Shown: positions 50,185 to 60,250, numbered from the stretch's first letter. The stretch is 64,000 nt of DNA from Maribellus sediminis (GCF_011799805.1 NZ_WXUB01000006.1:62001-126000); one strand, 5' to 3'. Numbers and translations: made by a program. The notes: generated from the sequence alone by a model not told the origin.

Positions 50185-51474
50185 TTATTTTCTGATCTTA
50201 GCTACTTCAAATTCTGCTCTCCTGTTTTCTTTTCTATGTGTCATAGAATCGTTAGGAACTGCAGGTTTTGTTTCACCGTAGTTATTAGAACCTACATATG
50301 CATTGTTAACACCTTTTTGCAACAGGTATTTAACAACTGCCTGGGCACGTCTTTCAGAAAGACCCATGTTGTAAGATTCTGTACCGATATTACAAGTGTG
50401 ACCACCGATAACGATATCGAATTCTTTAGCTGCAGTAAGTTGTTCTGCCAGTTTATCCAGTTCAGCTTTAGCTTCAGGTTTCAATGTTGCTTTATCGAAA
50501 TCGAAGTAAATAGTTGGGAGACTAAGCTCTACCCAGTCAGGACAACCATTGTTTGAAGCAGGACCAACTTCCTGTGGACAATTATCCTGGCAGTCGATTA
50601 CGCCGTCGCCATCTGAATCAAGCGGACAACCATCGGCATCAACAGGACATCCTTTTGGAGTGTCAGGACATTTGTCTTTTGGATCCGGCACGCCATCTTC
50701 GTCAGAATCAGGACAACCGTTGAATTTAGCCAAACCTGCTACATCAGGACAAGCATCATCTTTATCGGCAATTCCGTCACCGTCTCTGTCAGGACATCCT
50801 GCAAGTGAAGCAGGACCTGCTTCATCAGGACATTCGTCTTTGTAATCAGGAACTCCGTCACCGTCACGATCAAGCGGACAACCTTTTTCATCTACCTGAA
50901 CTCCTGGAGGTGTATCAGGACACTCGTCTTTTTTATCTTTTACACCGTCACCATCTGAATCTTTAGCTGCTCCCAAAGCAAACTCAAGAATACTGGTAAC
51001 CATAATATGGTCATCGGTAACTTTTGGTTCACCTGCTCTCTCTCCTTCAATTCCCGTCACGTATGATCCTGAAACGAATAAAGAAGTGCTCGGGCTAACC
51101 GGGAATTTAAGACCTACACCTCCATCGAAGTTTACTCCGGTTGACTGATTGTCCCACATGTATCCAACACCACCAAACAGGTAAGGCTGAATTGCCATGT
51201 CCTCATTGAACAATTTCAAACGAAGGTTCAGTAATGTATTGAAAACGTCAATTCCAGGCTCATCGAATGACATTCTGTTGTCTAACATCAAATCGAATCT
51301 GGGGCTTAAATAGCGGCTAATATAGAAATCACCGAGAATACCGGTATTTTCACTTTCCAGATTGTAGTCAATACCAGGTCCGAGACCTATTGCCCACTTT
51401 TTATCTGAATTTTGCGCCATTGCAGTTCCTACTGCTAACACCAAGGCGAAAAAGAAAAGAGTAAATTTTCTCAT
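50185..51474 (-). CDS. OmpA-family outer-membrane protein with thrombospondin type 3 repeats
   Basis: A 429-residue major outer-membrane protein. The signal peptide ends at TAMAQ (residue 21). A beta-barrel (about 25-170) is followed by five calcium-binding TSP3 repeats (about 175-310; pattern DxDGDGVxDxxDxCP), then the OmpA peptidoglycan-binding domain (about 315-429: PTIYFDFDKATLKPEAKAEL). In the peptidoglycan site the usual Asp of GHTD is Cys (GGHTCNIG), while the Arg in LSERRAQ is kept. It links outer membrane and cell wall. Single gene with its own terminator; no obvious -7 box seen. Confidence 0.93.
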   Translation of the reverse strand: MRKFTLFFFALVLAVGTAMAQNSDKKWAIGLGPGIDYNLESENTGILGDFYISRYLSPRFDLMLDNRMSFDEPGIDVFNTLLNLRLKLFNEDMAIQPYLFGGVGYMWDNQSTGVNFDGGVGLKFPVSPSTSLFVSGSYVTGIEGERAGEPKVTDDHIMVTSILEFALGAAKDSDGDGVKDKKDECPDTPPGVQVDEKGCPLDRDGDGVPDYKDECPDEAGPASLAGCPDRDGDGIADKDDACPDVAGLAKFNGCPDSDEDGVPDPKDKCPDTPKGCPVDADGCPLDSDGDGVIDCQDNCPQEVGPASNNGCPDWVELSLPTIYFDFDKATLKPEAKAELDKLAEQLTAAKEFDIVIGGHTCNIGTESYNMGLSERRAQAVVKYLLQKGVNNAYVGSNNYGETKPAVPNDSMTHRKENRRAEFEVAKIRK

Positions 51475-51633
51475 AATGTAAAGTTTATTATTGTTTTTTT
51501 AGATTCTTCAGGCAATTTAAAAATTAATTTCCATCTTTCAAAACTGCTTTATCAGCGGAAAACGTAATTTTATTAAATCTTTTTTTAACAAAATTAAACA
51601 ATTATAATATATAAAATCAATTTACTAAAATAT

Positions 51634-52173
51634 TTGTTTTCAATAATTGACATAGAAACGACGGGTAATCGTTACAAATTCGGAAAAATCACTGAAATAG
51701 CGATATACCAGCACAATGGGCAACGAATTACCGGTTCCTATTCCACGCTAATCAACCCTGAGATGGATATCCCATATTTCATTACCGAGCTTACCGGGAT
51801 TAACAATGAAATGGTAAAAGACGCCCCAAAGTTTTATGAAGTTGCGAAAACAATTGTAGAAATGACCATGGGCCGTACTTTTGTAGCGCATAATGTGCAG
51901 TTCGACTATAAATTCATTCGTGAAGAATTTGAGCGTTTGGGTTACGATTTTAACCGGAAAACCGTGTGTACCGTTCAACTTTCCAGAAAACTGTTGCCCG
52001 GTCACCGATCGTATTCGCTGGGCCGGCTTTGCACCGACCTTGGAATTACAATAAATGGCAGGCACCGCGCTGCCGGCGATGCACTGGCCACTGTAAAACT
52101 CTTTGAAATTCTTTTGAAAAAAAATGAAATAATCGGTCATCCACAGAACAGGGATAACCTCAAATTATTTTAG
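51634..52173 (+). CDS. DnaQ-like 3'-5' exonuclease
   Basis: A 179-residue DEDDh exonuclease of the DNA polymerase III epsilon type. Exo I is IIDIETTG (Asp, Glu), Exo II is AHNVQFDYKFI (Asp), and Exo III is GRHRAAGDALAT (His, Asp), so all four acidic residues and the His are present. Bacteroidota homologues often carry a C-terminal GIY-YIG nuclease (UvrC-like), absent here; the protein stops right after the exonuclease fold. No ATG precedes the DIETTG motif; the start is a TTG at 51634. It converges with the DUF5606 gene, one base apart. Confidence 0.88.
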   Translation: MFSIIDIETTGNRYKFGKITEIAIYQHNGQRITGSYSTLINPEMDIPYFITELTGINNEMVKDAPKFYEVAKTIVEMTMGRTFVAHNVQFDYKFIREEFERLGYDFNRKTVCTVQLSRKLLPGHRSYSLGRLCTDLGITINGRHRAAGDALATVKLFEILLKKNEIIGHPQNRDNLKLF

Positions 52174-52174
52174 T

Positions 52175-52603
52175 CTATTTTTCAGTCTCTTCTGTTGATT
52201 CTTCCGATGCCTCTTCCTCTTCCGAGAAATCAAGCATAGCGTTTTCCTGAAGCGTATTGTACCACAACAACACTTTTTTGATATCAGAAACATACACCCT
52301 TTCCTGATCGAAATCAGGCACCACTTTTTCGAAGTAGGTTTTTAATTCACTACCCGATGCTTTAGGCGAAAGAGCCGGACCACCGTTTTCTACTTCTGAA
52401 ATGGCTTTAAAAATGTCTTTCAGCGGCGTATCGCCTTCATAAGTATAAATGGCAATGTCTTCCAGAGCTGAAACTTTTGCTGTAGAATATACCGGTATTC
52501 TTTTCTTTGTTTCAATTGATTCTACAATGATGTTGTTTTTGCTTTCTGCAACTAATTTAAAAAGGCCCGACTGACCTGAAATTGATAATATTCCTTTTAA
52601 CAT
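52175..52603 (-). CDS. DUF5606 domain protein
   Basis: A 142-residue cytoplasmic protein of the DUF5606 family, conserved in Bacteroidota and without a known function. The core (about 1-125) starts MLKGILSISGQSGLFKLVAE and includes SALEDIAIYTYEGDTPLKDIF and LKTYFEKVVPDFDQERVYVSD. The C-terminus is very acidic. It has no signal peptide. It overlaps nothing and converges with the exonuclease gene. No operon partner is evident. Confidence 0.85.
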   Translation of the reverse strand: MLKGILSISGQSGLFKLVAESKNNIIVESIETKKRIPVYSTAKVSALEDIAIYTYEGDTPLKDIFKAISEVENGGPALSPKASGSELKTYFEKVVPDFDQERVYVSDIKKVLLWYNTLQENAMLDFSEEEEASEESTEETEK

Positions 52604-52710
52604 GACTTAATTCGAATGTGTGATAAATCTTAAAATATCTGTACTCACTTTATACTCGAAATCCCATCAAGGTGGGTTTCTAAACGCGAAGATACAACTT
52701 TTGCAGATAC

Positions 52711-52770
52711 TAAAAAGCCGGAGGTAAAAACACTATCCTCTCGCTTTGGTTTAAGTCTTTCCCTCCGGCT
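52711..52770 (-). terminator. Long-loop terminator of the TonB receptor gene
   Basis: AGCCGGAGG (52716-52724) and CCTCCGGCT (52762-52770) form a perfect 9-bp stem with a loop of 37 bases, followed on the minus strand by five T. It is 38 bp past the stop. Confidence 0.7.
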
Positions 52771-52808
52771 GCTTATGCTGTTAATAAAATTATTCTGAAA
52801 ATATCAAG

Positions 52809-54860
52809 CTAATTATCAAATGCCAGTTCCCACGAGATTCCGGCTTTTAGCCATCTGCCGGGTTGAATAACATTCCCGATATCGTTGTAACGAACATTAA
52901 AAATATTATTTACCGATGCAAAAAGGCTCATTCCCTTACTTTTATAAGAAAGCTTTCCATCGACCAGCCAAAACGGATCATAAGGAACTTCTCCAACCGG
53001 AGCCGTATCTTCAAATTCCGTATAGCTTCCTTCGCGATCCTGAAATACAAATTTCAAATCGAAAAACAGGCGACGAATAATTTGTTGATTGGCCGAAATT
53101 ACGAGTTTATGCTTTAAATTATCGAGCACATAATTCGAAATAAAATCGGATGCACCTTTCTCCACATTATTATAAAGATAACTCGCTTGCAGGTTTGGAT
53201 AATACTTCCCATAATTACTACGAAGCAGAAGCTGCGCCTGTCCTTCGAAACCAACGCTGTTTATTTCTGTAAGGTTTTGAGGTTGCCACACTTCATCATT
53301 CTCATCTGTTTTTACCCAGTCGATAATATCCGTTCCGTGACGGTAAAAAGTTACCAGATGACCTCGAAACACAGAACCGTTGAATTTCACGCCACCTTCC
53401 AGTGTTGCTGATTTCTCAGGTTTGAGGTCAGGATTTCCGATATTGGTTGGCCCCTGGTAATACAGGTCGGTAAAACTGGGCATGCGAAGCGAAGTGTTGT
53501 AGCTGGTAAATAGTTTTGCATGGTCAAGCAGCTGGTAACTCACTTCAACTCCCGGAAAGACATTAAGTCCTAAATTGCTGTTTGAAATGGAGTTCGCCAT
53601 CAGCCCTGCAGTTACCGTCCAGTCGTTTAAGTAGACAGCATGTTCAAGAAAACCCGAAAAAATATTCCTGTTGTCGGATTTTGTGAACTGGGCATCCTCT
53701 CCCGGAACATCCTTGGGCTCAGCCATTGGCACACCAAGTACGTTGCTTAGAATATTTTCCGAGCGGTATTCAACACCAAAAGCTGTTCTCCCCCAGCCCC
53801 ATTTAAACCATGAATTTACACTGGCACCGTACACATTGGTTAAATGATAATTATGTCCGGAATACCACGAAGCAGGATCACTCCGAAATAACTCAAAACG
53901 GTCCTGATGACGGCGGTAATACACCACCGGAGTGATGTGCATCGTTCCGTTCTCTTCCCATTTAACAGAGGTAAACAGTGTTTTTGTTGCCTCGTACTGG
54001 TTCGGATACTTAGGCGTGTAAAAACTATTGGCGCCAAATCCTTTTTCCGAAGCTCCCAACTGAAACTTTAATTTCCCACTTTCTGTTTCAAGTTCGTTGG
54101 AATAATAGCCATTAATTTCCTTGAAGTCGGTGTTGGTAGTGTACCCATCCGAGCGTTTTCCGTTAAAGGCCAGTAAATGATTCACTTTACCGGTTTTCAT
54201 TGTACCTGCCAGGTTTCCGTCGAAATAGCCAAAACTACCATCTGAAGCAGCAACACTCAGCGAATTTTTCTGAACCTGCCTGGTTACAATGTTGATGGCC
54301 CCCGAAAATGCATTCGGACCATAAACGCGCGCTGCAGGTCCTTCAAGCACCTCGATTCGTTCGATCTGGGCTAAACTAACAGGAAGATTTAAATTGTGAT
54401 GACCGGTTTGAGGATCGGTGATGTTGATTCCGTTTAACAGGATCAGGGTTTGATCGAAGGTTCCGCCGCGAATACTAACATCGGCCTGAACACCTTCGTC
54501 GCCTCTTTGTCGTACATCAACTCCGGCGATGTATTCCAAAAGGTCTTGTACACTCTGAGCCGCAACCGCCTCAATTTCTTTTCTCTCGATCACGGATAAA
54601 ATCCGTGCCACCTGCGAATAAATTACAGGTGATCGTTGTGCACTAACCTCGATCTCATCAAGGTCGTACTCCATTTTAACTTCAGAAGTATCCTGTTCAA
54701 TTGCGAGTGAAATTACGGGTGTTGAAAGAAAATACACCACGCTCAGCACGCCAATTATTACAGTTTTTCGTAAGGCAAGAAACAAGGAATAATTTTTCCT
54801 GCCCCACTTTCTGAAAGTTAAAACAGATTGTGCATCGTGTTTAAACTTTACTGATTTCAT
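52809..54860 (-). CDS. BtuB-like TonB-dependent receptor
   Basis: A 683-residue outer-membrane receptor. A long basic N-region precedes the signal helix (about residues 32-52). The TonB box region and plug follow (about 60-190), with DLLEYIAGVDVRQRGDEGVQADVSIRGGTFDQ-type residues and VLEGPAARVYGPNAFSGAINIVT. The barrel closes with WLKAGISWELAF. The sequence resembles cobalamin receptors of Bacteroidota, and a BtuFCD importer exists at 5-8 kb, but no cobalamin riboswitch precedes this gene, so iron or another ligand is possible. The ATG at 54860 is chosen because the -7 box lies at 54879-54886, downstream of the alternative start at 54890. Confidence 0.85.
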   Translation of the reverse strand: MKSVKFKHDAQSVLTFRKWGRKNYSLFLALRKTVIIGVLSVVYFLSTPVISLAIEQDTSEVKMEYDLDEIEVSAQRSPVIYSQVARILSVIERKEIEAVAAQSVQDLLEYIAGVDVRQRGDEGVQADVSIRGGTFDQTLILLNGINITDPQTGHHNLNLPVSLAQIERIEVLEGPAARVYGPNAFSGAINIVTRQVQKNSLSVAASDGSFGYFDGNLAGTMKTGKVNHLLAFNGKRSDGYTTNTDFKEINGYYSNELETESGKLKFQLGASEKGFGANSFYTPKYPNQYEATKTLFTSVKWEENGTMHITPVVYYRRHQDRFELFRSDPASWYSGHNYHLTNVYGASVNSWFKWGWGRTAFGVEYRSENILSNVLGVPMAEPKDVPGEDAQFTKSDNRNIFSGFLEHAVYLNDWTVTAGLMANSISNSNLGLNVFPGVEVSYQLLDHAKLFTSYNTSLRMPSFTDLYYQGPTNIGNPDLKPEKSATLEGGVKFNGSVFRGHLVTFYRHGTDIIDWVKTDENDEVWQPQNLTEINSVGFEGQAQLLLRSNYGKYYPNLQASYLYNNVEKGASDFISNYVLDNLKHKLVISANQQIIRRLFFDLKFVFQDREGSYTEFEDTAPVGEVPYDPFWLVDGKLSYKSKGMSLFASVNNIFNVRYNDIGNVIQPGRWLKAGISWELAFDN

Positions 54861-54878
54861 AATAAAAATAACTGGAGA

Positions 54879-54886
54879 CAAAGATA
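54879..54886 (-). promoter_or_regulatory. -7 box of the TonB receptor gene
   Basis: Minus-strand TATCTTTG is a perfect match. Start of transcription near 54872 leaves a leader of about 12 bases. A hairpin further upstream (GAGCCC 54904-54909 / GGGCTC 54937-54942) is then outside the transcript. Confidence 0.65.
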
Positions 54887-55021
54887 ACATTACTACTCAA
54901 TTTGAGCCCCTGTCTCATACAAACGAGTGGTAGCAAGGGCTCCAAAAAAAATGGCCTAACAAGTGTAAAATCAACGCCATACGCCTATAAAGAATTTTTA
55001 TAGTGCATAGATAAAATCAAC

Positions 55022-55033
55022 TGACAATTGTCA
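55022..55033. promoter_or_regulatory. Candidate operator, perfect 12-bp palindrome
   Basis: TGACAATTGTCA lies 8 bp before the -33 element of the ECF sigma gene. Placement suits a regulator binding site; which regulator is unknown. Confidence 0.4.
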
Positions 55034-55040
55034 TGATTTA

Positions 55041-55073
55041 TTTGCTTTTGGGGCAAGGTTTAGCTTACATTTG
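55041..55073 (+). promoter_or_regulatory. Promoter of the ECF sigma gene
   Basis: TTTG (55041-55044), 21 bases, then TACATTTG (55066-55073): a full Bacteroidota promoter. Transcription should begin near 55080, which supports the ATG at 55099 rather than one at 55033. Confidence 0.7.
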
Positions 55074-55098
55074 TTTAGACAAATTAAAAATAAGCGCC

Positions 55099-55608
55099 AT
55101 GACTCAAGTCCAATTTACCAACGCCTTACTCGGTCTGAGTGACAAATTGCATTATTATGCACTGAGTTTGACATCCGATTCTGAACGTGCAGATGACCTA
55201 CTTCAGGAGACTTTTCTGAAAGCGTTAACTTATCGTGAAAAATTTACGCAGAATACCAATTTCAAAGCGTGGATCTACACCATCATGAAAAACACGTTCA
55301 TTAACGATTATCGCAGGAAGGTTAAAACAAAAAATACATTCGAAGGTTCAAACAACGATTTTCACCTGATGTTCACCAAGGACAAAGTTTATCCGGCACC
55401 CGATTCATTTTACAGTTCAAAAGAGATCAACAAAAGCATCGATGCACTGGAAGACGAATACAAAGTTCCCTTCACCATGTTTTTGGAAGGATACAAATAC
55501 AAGGAGATTGCCGAAGAGCTTGATCTTCCTTTAGGAACAGTGAAAAGCAGAATCTTCTTCACACGTAAAAAACTCGAAAAAGCGTTACATGAGTACGCCG
55601 AGAATTAA
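55099..55608 (+). CDS. ECF-type RNA polymerase sigma factor
   Basis: A 169-residue ECF sigma factor of the common Bacteroidota type without an adjacent anti-sigma gene. Region 2 spans about residues 10-78 (ALSLTSDSERADDLLQETFLKAL, FKAWIYTIMKNTFINDYRRK) and region 4 about 110-165 (FTMFLEGYKYKEIAEELDLPLGTVKSRI). The start at 55099 follows a well-placed promoter; the longer frame from 55033 begins before the transcription start. A terminator follows after 24 bp, so it is a single-gene unit and may be controlled at transcription, perhaps through the palindrome at 55022-55033. Confidence 0.93.
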   Translation: MTQVQFTNALLGLSDKLHYYALSLTSDSERADDLLQETFLKALTYREKFTQNTNFKAWIYTIMKNTFINDYRRKVKTKNTFEGSNNDFHLMFTKDKVYPAPDSFYSSKEINKSIDALEDEYKVPFTMFLEGYKYKEIAEELDLPLGTVKSRIFFTRKKLEKALHEYAEN

Positions 55609-55632
55609 TGATAAAAAAAGATTAGGTATTAA

Positions 55633-55666
55633 AAAGGTTTTCATTTTTTGAAGACCTTTTTTTATT
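55633..55666 (+). terminator. Intrinsic terminator of the ECF sigma gene
   Basis: AAAGGTTTTC (55633-55642) and GAAGACCTTT (55650-55659) form a 10-bp stem with one G-U pair, followed by T residues. Confidence 0.88.
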
Positions 55667-55695
55667 TTTAGTCAAAAGTAAATCATGAAATGAGA

Positions 55696-55711
55696 CCCGA
55701 CTATTGTCGGG
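55696..55711. repeat. Small perfect hairpin in the leader of the DJ-1 gene
   Basis: CCCGAC and GTCGGG with a 4-base loop, about 45 bp before the ATG. Possibly a leader structure; no T run follows. Confidence 0.35.
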
Positions 55712-55755
55712 ACGAATTCCATGTGATACCGCTGAAAACAAATAATCTTAATCAT

Positions 55756-56304
55756 ATGAAAAACATAGCTGTACACCTTGCGGAAGGATTTGAAGAAATA
55801 GAAGCAATCAGCATTATCGATGTATTGCGTCGTGCAGGTTTTGAGGTACTTGTTGTCTCTGTTAGTGATGAATTGGTTGTTACCGGTTCGCATCAAATTA
55901 AAACAACGGCCGACTACCTTTTCGATGAAGTGGATTATGCAACGGTGGATATGATCGTGTTGCCCGGCGGAATGCCAGGGGCAGAAAACCTGAAAGCACA
56001 CAGTGGTTTGCGTGAACAGATCTTAAACTTCAACGACAGTAATAAACCACTGGGAGCAATTTGTGCGGCGCCAATGGTACTTGGAAATCTTGGCCTGTTA
56101 AAAGATAAAAATGCAACCTGCTACCCGGGATTCGAAGATGAATTGCACGGCGCAATCATAACCGGGAATAATGTGGAAGCAGTGGATAACATTATTACCG
56201 GAAAAGGAGCAGGTGTAGCTATTGAATTTGCTTTAAAAATTGTTGAAACATATAAAGGCAAGGTCCAAGCAAAACTCCTCGCAGAAAAAATGATCGCAAA
56301 CTAA
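55756..56304 (+). CDS. DJ-1/PfpI family protein
   Basis: A 182-residue protein of the DJ-1/PfpI superfamily (DJ-1/YajL branch), linked to stress protection, protein deglycation or peptidase activity. The conserved Glu is in AEGFEEIEAISIID (near residue 15), VLPGGMPGAENL holds the nucleophile-elbow neighbourhood, and the reactive Cys is in GAICAAPMVLGNLG (near residue 101). The ATG at 55756 gives the normal N-terminus MKNIAVHLAEGFEE; the frame extends 22 codons further but that part includes a hairpin in the leader. Converges with purL and shares its terminator. Confidence 0.93.
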   Translation: MKNIAVHLAEGFEEIEAISIIDVLRRAGFEVLVVSVSDELVVTGSHQIKTTADYLFDEVDYATVDMIVLPGGMPGAENLKAHSGLREQILNFNDSNKPLGAICAAPMVLGNLGLLKDKNATCYPGFEDELHGAIITGNNVEAVDNIITGKGAGVAIEFALKIVETYKGKVQAKLLAEKMIAN

Positions 56305-56325
56305 GTAGCAAATTGAACGCAATAA

Positions 56326-56359
56326 AAAGCCGCCTTTCAATATTGAAAGGCGGCTTTCT
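56326..56359. terminator. Bidirectional intrinsic terminator
   Basis: A perfect 15-bp stem (AAAGCCGCCTTTCAA and its inverse) around TA, with A and T ends on both sides. It separates the convergent DJ-1-type gene and purL. Confidence 0.93.
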
Positions 56360-56377
56360 GCTTTATAAATAGTATCT

Positions 56378-59300
56378 CTATTTCGTTTTCTCAGCAATCC
56401 AGTTCCGTGCATTCACAAAGGCCTGTATCCACGGTGCCAGTTCATCGGCTTTCCGCTCGGCCGGATAAACACCCCAATGCCATGGTTTAAACGCACGTTC
56501 GAGGTGAGGCATCATCACCAGGTGACGGCCATCATCAGAACAAAGCGAAGCTGCCCCAAAGTGCGAACCATTCGGATTCCCCGGATATCCTTCGTAGGAA
56601 TATTTCATAGGGATATTATACTGGTTTTCGTTAAATGGCAAATAGAATTTACCTTCACCGTGTGCCACCCAGATGCCCAGACGCATACCTCCCATATTTC
56701 CAAGCATCACTGAATCGTTCTCAAGAATATCTACATTCAGGAACGAAGACTCGAATTTATGCGATTCGTTGTGCAACATTTTGGGCTGAATACTATGTTC
56801 GGGATAAACTACCCCAAGTTCAACCATTACCTGGCAACCGTTACAAACCCCCAGACTCAGTGTATCTTCCCGGCGATAGAACTTTTCGAGTGCAATGCGG
56901 GCTTTGTCGTTGAATTTAAACGCACCGGCCCATCCTTTTGCCGAACCAAGCACATCGGAATTGGAGAAACCTCCAACAAATACGATCATATTCACATCTT
57001 CCAGCGTTTCACGTCCGGCGATCAGGTCGGTCATATGAACGTCCTTAACATCCATTCCGGCAAGGTACATGGCATAAGCCATTTCGCGGTCGCCATTTAC
57101 TCCTTTTTCGCGGATAATGGCAGCTTTGATTCCAGATGAAGTACGACGTTTCAGGTCGATTCCCAAATCTTCTGCTTTACCGGAGAAGTCTTTGAAATCA
57201 AACTTCAGATCGTAGTTTTTATAATTCTGATAACGTTCCAGCGCTTTCTTTTCGCCACTCTGTTTCCTGTCGAGCAAGTACGACGTTTTGAACCACATAT
57301 CGCGCAACGAGTTGATGTCGAAATCGGCTTCAACTGTGTTGTTCACGACTCTCACTTTTCGGTACGGAACAGGGAATCCAAGTGCGATATAATCAACACC
57401 GGCTGCCTCCAATTGCTTTTTAACTTCGGCACTGTCGGCACACTGGATTACAATACCCGGATTCTCTGCCAACAGGATTTTTGCGAGGTCTTCCTCACCG
57501 AAAGCAGTAACATCGACTTTCATTCCACCTTTGGTATTGCTGAAACACATTTCCAGCAGGCTGGTAATCAAACCTCCTGAACCTATATCGTGTCCGGCCA
57601 GAATCAGATCCTGTTCAATCAGCTTCTGAACGGTATTAAATGCAGTAATGAATTTCTCAGGATCGGCAACTGTTGGCGATGTTCTGCCAATTTTGTTGAT
57701 GGATTGTGCAAAAGCACTACCACCAAGAGCACGCTCCATAAACGACATGTCGATAAAAAGAATCTCTTTGCTTTCGTCGTTTACCAGAACCGGCTCAACT
57801 ACCTTTTTCACATCCGAAACTTCGCCTGAAGCGGAAATGATTACGGTACCCGGAGCAAACACCACATCATCCTTGTATTTCTGTGTCATCGACATGGAAT
57901 CTTTTCCGGTAGGAATGTTGATTCCCAATGCGCAGGCAAAATCGCTTGCAGCTTTCACCGCGTTGTAAATGCGGGCGTTCTCTCCGGCATTTTTGGCCGG
58001 CCACATCCAGTTGGCACTTAACGAAACACTTCGGATATGATCGGCTAAAGGAGCCCAGATAATATTGGTCAGCGATTCGGCAATTGAAAGTACAGAACCT
58101 CTTTCAGCATCGATAAGCGACGCAATTGGTGCATGACCAATCGATGTTGCTATACCGGCTTTTCCCTGGTAATCGAGGGTGATCACCCCAACATTATTTA
58201 ATGGTAACTGCAAAGGTCCTGCAGTTTGTTGTTTGGCAATACGTCCGGTTACTGAACGGTCAACCTTGTTGGTTAACCAGTCTTTACTGGCTACCGACTC
58301 CAATTGTATGGTTTGTTCAACCAGGTCGTAAATTTCTTCCCAGTTGTATTCCAGTTCGTCAAAATCAGGCTCAACAGTTTCATCTTCCAAAACTGTTTTT
58401 GGTGGATTTCCGAACATGTAGCCTAACTGCCAGTCGATCGTTTTTTCCCCGGTTTCCGAGTTTTGGAAAGTAAACTGCATATCGCCGGTGGTTTCACCGA
58501 TCTCGTATATTGGTGCACGTTCGCGTTCGGCAATTTTCCGAAGCAGCTCAACATGTTCCTGTTTCATTACGAGTCCCATTCTTTCCTGCGACTCGTTACC
58601 AATTATTTCTTTTTGCGAAAGTGTTGGATCGCCAACGGGTAATTTCGAGGTATCTATTTTTCCACCGGTTGTCTCAACCAGCTCCGACAGACAATTCAGG
58701 TGACCGCCTGCACCATGGTCGTGAATAGATATAATCGGATTATCATCCACCTCGCTCAAGGCACGAATGGCATTGTATACCCTTTTTTGCATTTCAGGAT
58801 TGGCACGTTGTACAGCGTTTAATTCAATGGCATTTTCGAATTCGCCGGTTGCCACCGATGAAACAGCTCCACCACCCATTCCGATGCGGTAATTATCTCC
58901 ACCCAGCAACACAACTTTGTCTCCTATTCCCGGGTCGTCTTTCAGACTGTGTTTTTTGTTACCAAAACCGATACCTCCGGCCAACATGATTACTTTGTCG
59001 TAACCGTATTTCATGAAATTCTCGAAGTGCTCGAAAGTCAGCACCGAACCGGTAATCAACGGTTGTCCGAATTTGTTACCAAAGTCGCTGGCCCCGTTAG
59101 AAGCTTTTATCAGAATTTCTTCGGGAGTCTGGTACAACCAGTCACGTTCTTCGGTGGCTTGTTCCCACGAACGTTGCGCTTCGGTACGCGGATAAGAAGT
59201 CATGTAAACTGCTGTTCCGGCAATTGGCAACGCACCTTTTCCTCCGGCAATCCTGTCGCGAATTTCGCCACCGGTACCAGTTGATGCACCGTTAAAAGGC

Positions 59301-60067
59301 TCAACGGTTGTAGGGAAGTTGTGCGTTTCGGCTTTAAGCGAAAGCACAGTTTCAATATCTTTTACTTCGAAATAATCGGGTTTATCCTGTGTTTTTGGCG
59401 CGAACTGTTCAACAACCGGCCCCTGAACAAACGAGCAGTTATCTTTATAAGCCGATACAATTTTGTTAGGATTTTGCTGCGATGTTTTTTTGATCATCTG
59501 GAAAAGTGACGATTCCATTTCTTTTCCGTCGATTACAAAGCTACCGTTGAAAATCTTATGACGGCAGTGTTCCGAATTCACCTGGGCAAAACCATACACT
59601 TCACTGTCGGTCAACGGTCGACCCATTTCTTTGGCCACCCAGTTCAGGTATCCGATTTCATCTTCACTCAAAGCCAGTCCTTCCTGCTCGTTATAGGCTG
59701 CAACATCTTCAATATTCTTTATCGGTTCCGGCTCTTTATCGATAGCAAAAACCTGTTGATTCAAACCTTCGTAAATGGCCTGAAGCATCGGATCGTATTT
59801 TGCATTTTCGTCGTCTACCTCAAAAAACTCTTCCATCCGGCGTATGCCTTCAATACCCATATTCTGGGTTATTTCAACGGCATTTGTACTCCAGGGAGTA
59901 AGCATTTCCTTGCGGGGGCCTACAAACCAACCGTCGAGAGTTTGAGCTTTCAGATATTCGGCTTCGGAAAACAACCATACCAATTTCTCGATGTTTTCGT
60001 CACCAAGCGGTTTTGCAGAATAAACTGCGATAATACTTTTACTTTGAGTTTTAAAGAATTGAATCAT
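56378..60067 (-). CDS. purL: Phosphoribosylformylglycinamidine synthase (long form)
   Basis: A 1229-residue FGAM synthase, the fourth step of purine synthesis (FGAR + glutamine + ATP to FGAM). This is the long single-chain form. The N-terminal PurS-like part (1-150), two AIR synthase-like halves with [15 protein letters not shown] and [14 protein letters not shown], and the C-terminal glutamine amidotransferase are present; the amidotransferase Cys is in [10 protein letters not shown] (C1075) with the later His/Glu in VAHGEGKF. A perfect -7 box lies 45 bp upstream of the ATG. No other purine gene is adjacent. Confidence 0.98.
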   Translation of the reverse strand: MIQFFKTQSKSIIAVYSAKPLGDENIEKLVWLFSEAEYLKAQTLDGWFVGPRKEMLTPWSTNAVEITQNMGIEGIRRMEEFFEVDDENAKYDPMLQAIYEGLNQQVFAIDKEPEPIKNIEDVAAYNEQEGLALSEDEIGYLNWVAKEMGRPLTDSEVYGFAQVNSEHCRHKIFNGSFVIDGKEMESSLFQMIKKTSQQNPNKIVSAYKDNCSFVQGPVVEQFAPKTQDKPDYFEVKDIETVLSLKAETHNFPTTVEPFNGASTGTGGEIRDRIAGGKGALPIAGTAVYMTSYPRTEAQRSWEQATEERDWLYQTPEEILIKASNGASDFGNKFGQPLITGSVLTFEHFENFMKYGYDKVIMLAGGIGFGNKKHSLKDDPGIGDKVVLLGGDNYRIGMGGGAVSSVATGEFENAIELNAVQRANPEMQKRVYNAIRALSEVDDNPIISIHDHGAGGHLNCLSELVETTGGKIDTSKLPVGDPTLSQKEIIGNESQERMGLVMKQEHVELLRKIAERERAPIYEIGETTGDMQFTFQNSETGEKTIDWQLGYMFGNPPKTVLEDETVEPDFDELEYNWEEIYDLVEQTIQLESVASKDWLTNKVDRSVTGRIAKQQTAGPLQLPLNNVGVITLDYQGKAGIATSIGHAPIASLIDAERGSVLSIAESLTNIIWAPLADHIRSVSLSANWMWPAKNAGENARIYNAVKAASDFACALGINIPTGKDSMSMTQKYKDDVVFAPGTVIISASGEVSDVKKVVEPVLVNDESKEILFIDMSFMERALGGSAFAQSINKIGRTSPTVADPEKFITAFNTVQKLIEQDLILAGHDIGSGGLITSLLEMCFSNTKGGMKVDVTAFGEEDLAKILLAENPGIVIQCADSAEVKKQLEAAGVDYIALGFPVPYRKVRVVNNTVEADFDINSLRDMWFKTSYLLDRKQSGEKKALERYQNYKNYDLKFDFKDFSGKAEDLGIDLKRRTSSGIKAAIIREKGVNGDREMAYAMYLAGMDVKDVHMTDLIAGRETLEDVNMIVFVGGFSNSDVLGSAKGWAGAFKFNDKARIALEKFYRREDTLSLGVCNGCQVMVELGVVYPEHSIQPKMLHNESHKFESSFLNVDILENDSVMLGNMGGMRLGIWVAHGEGKFYLPFNENQYNIPMKYSYEGYPGNPNGSHFGAASLCSDDGRHLVMMPHLERAFKPWHWGVYPAERKADELAPWIQAFVNARNWIAEKTK

Positions 60068-60111
60068 TTTGCAGTGAAATTATTTTAACGAGCATGTTTT
60101 AAAACACGCCA

Positions 60112-60119
60112 CAAAGATA
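60112..60119 (-). promoter_or_regulatory. -7 box of purL
   Basis: Minus-strand TATCTTTG, perfect consensus, 45 bp before the ATG. No purine riboswitch was seen in the short leader. Confidence 0.65.
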
Positions 60120-60250
60120 AAAAATAATATGTGGAGCTAGGTATTAGTTTTCACCATAGATACGGAGTTTTCAACATGAAAAAAGTTAAAGAGACCAAAT
60201 TCATGAACGATTTCAAATATTCTGATTTACTTTGGCAAAAAATACCATAG

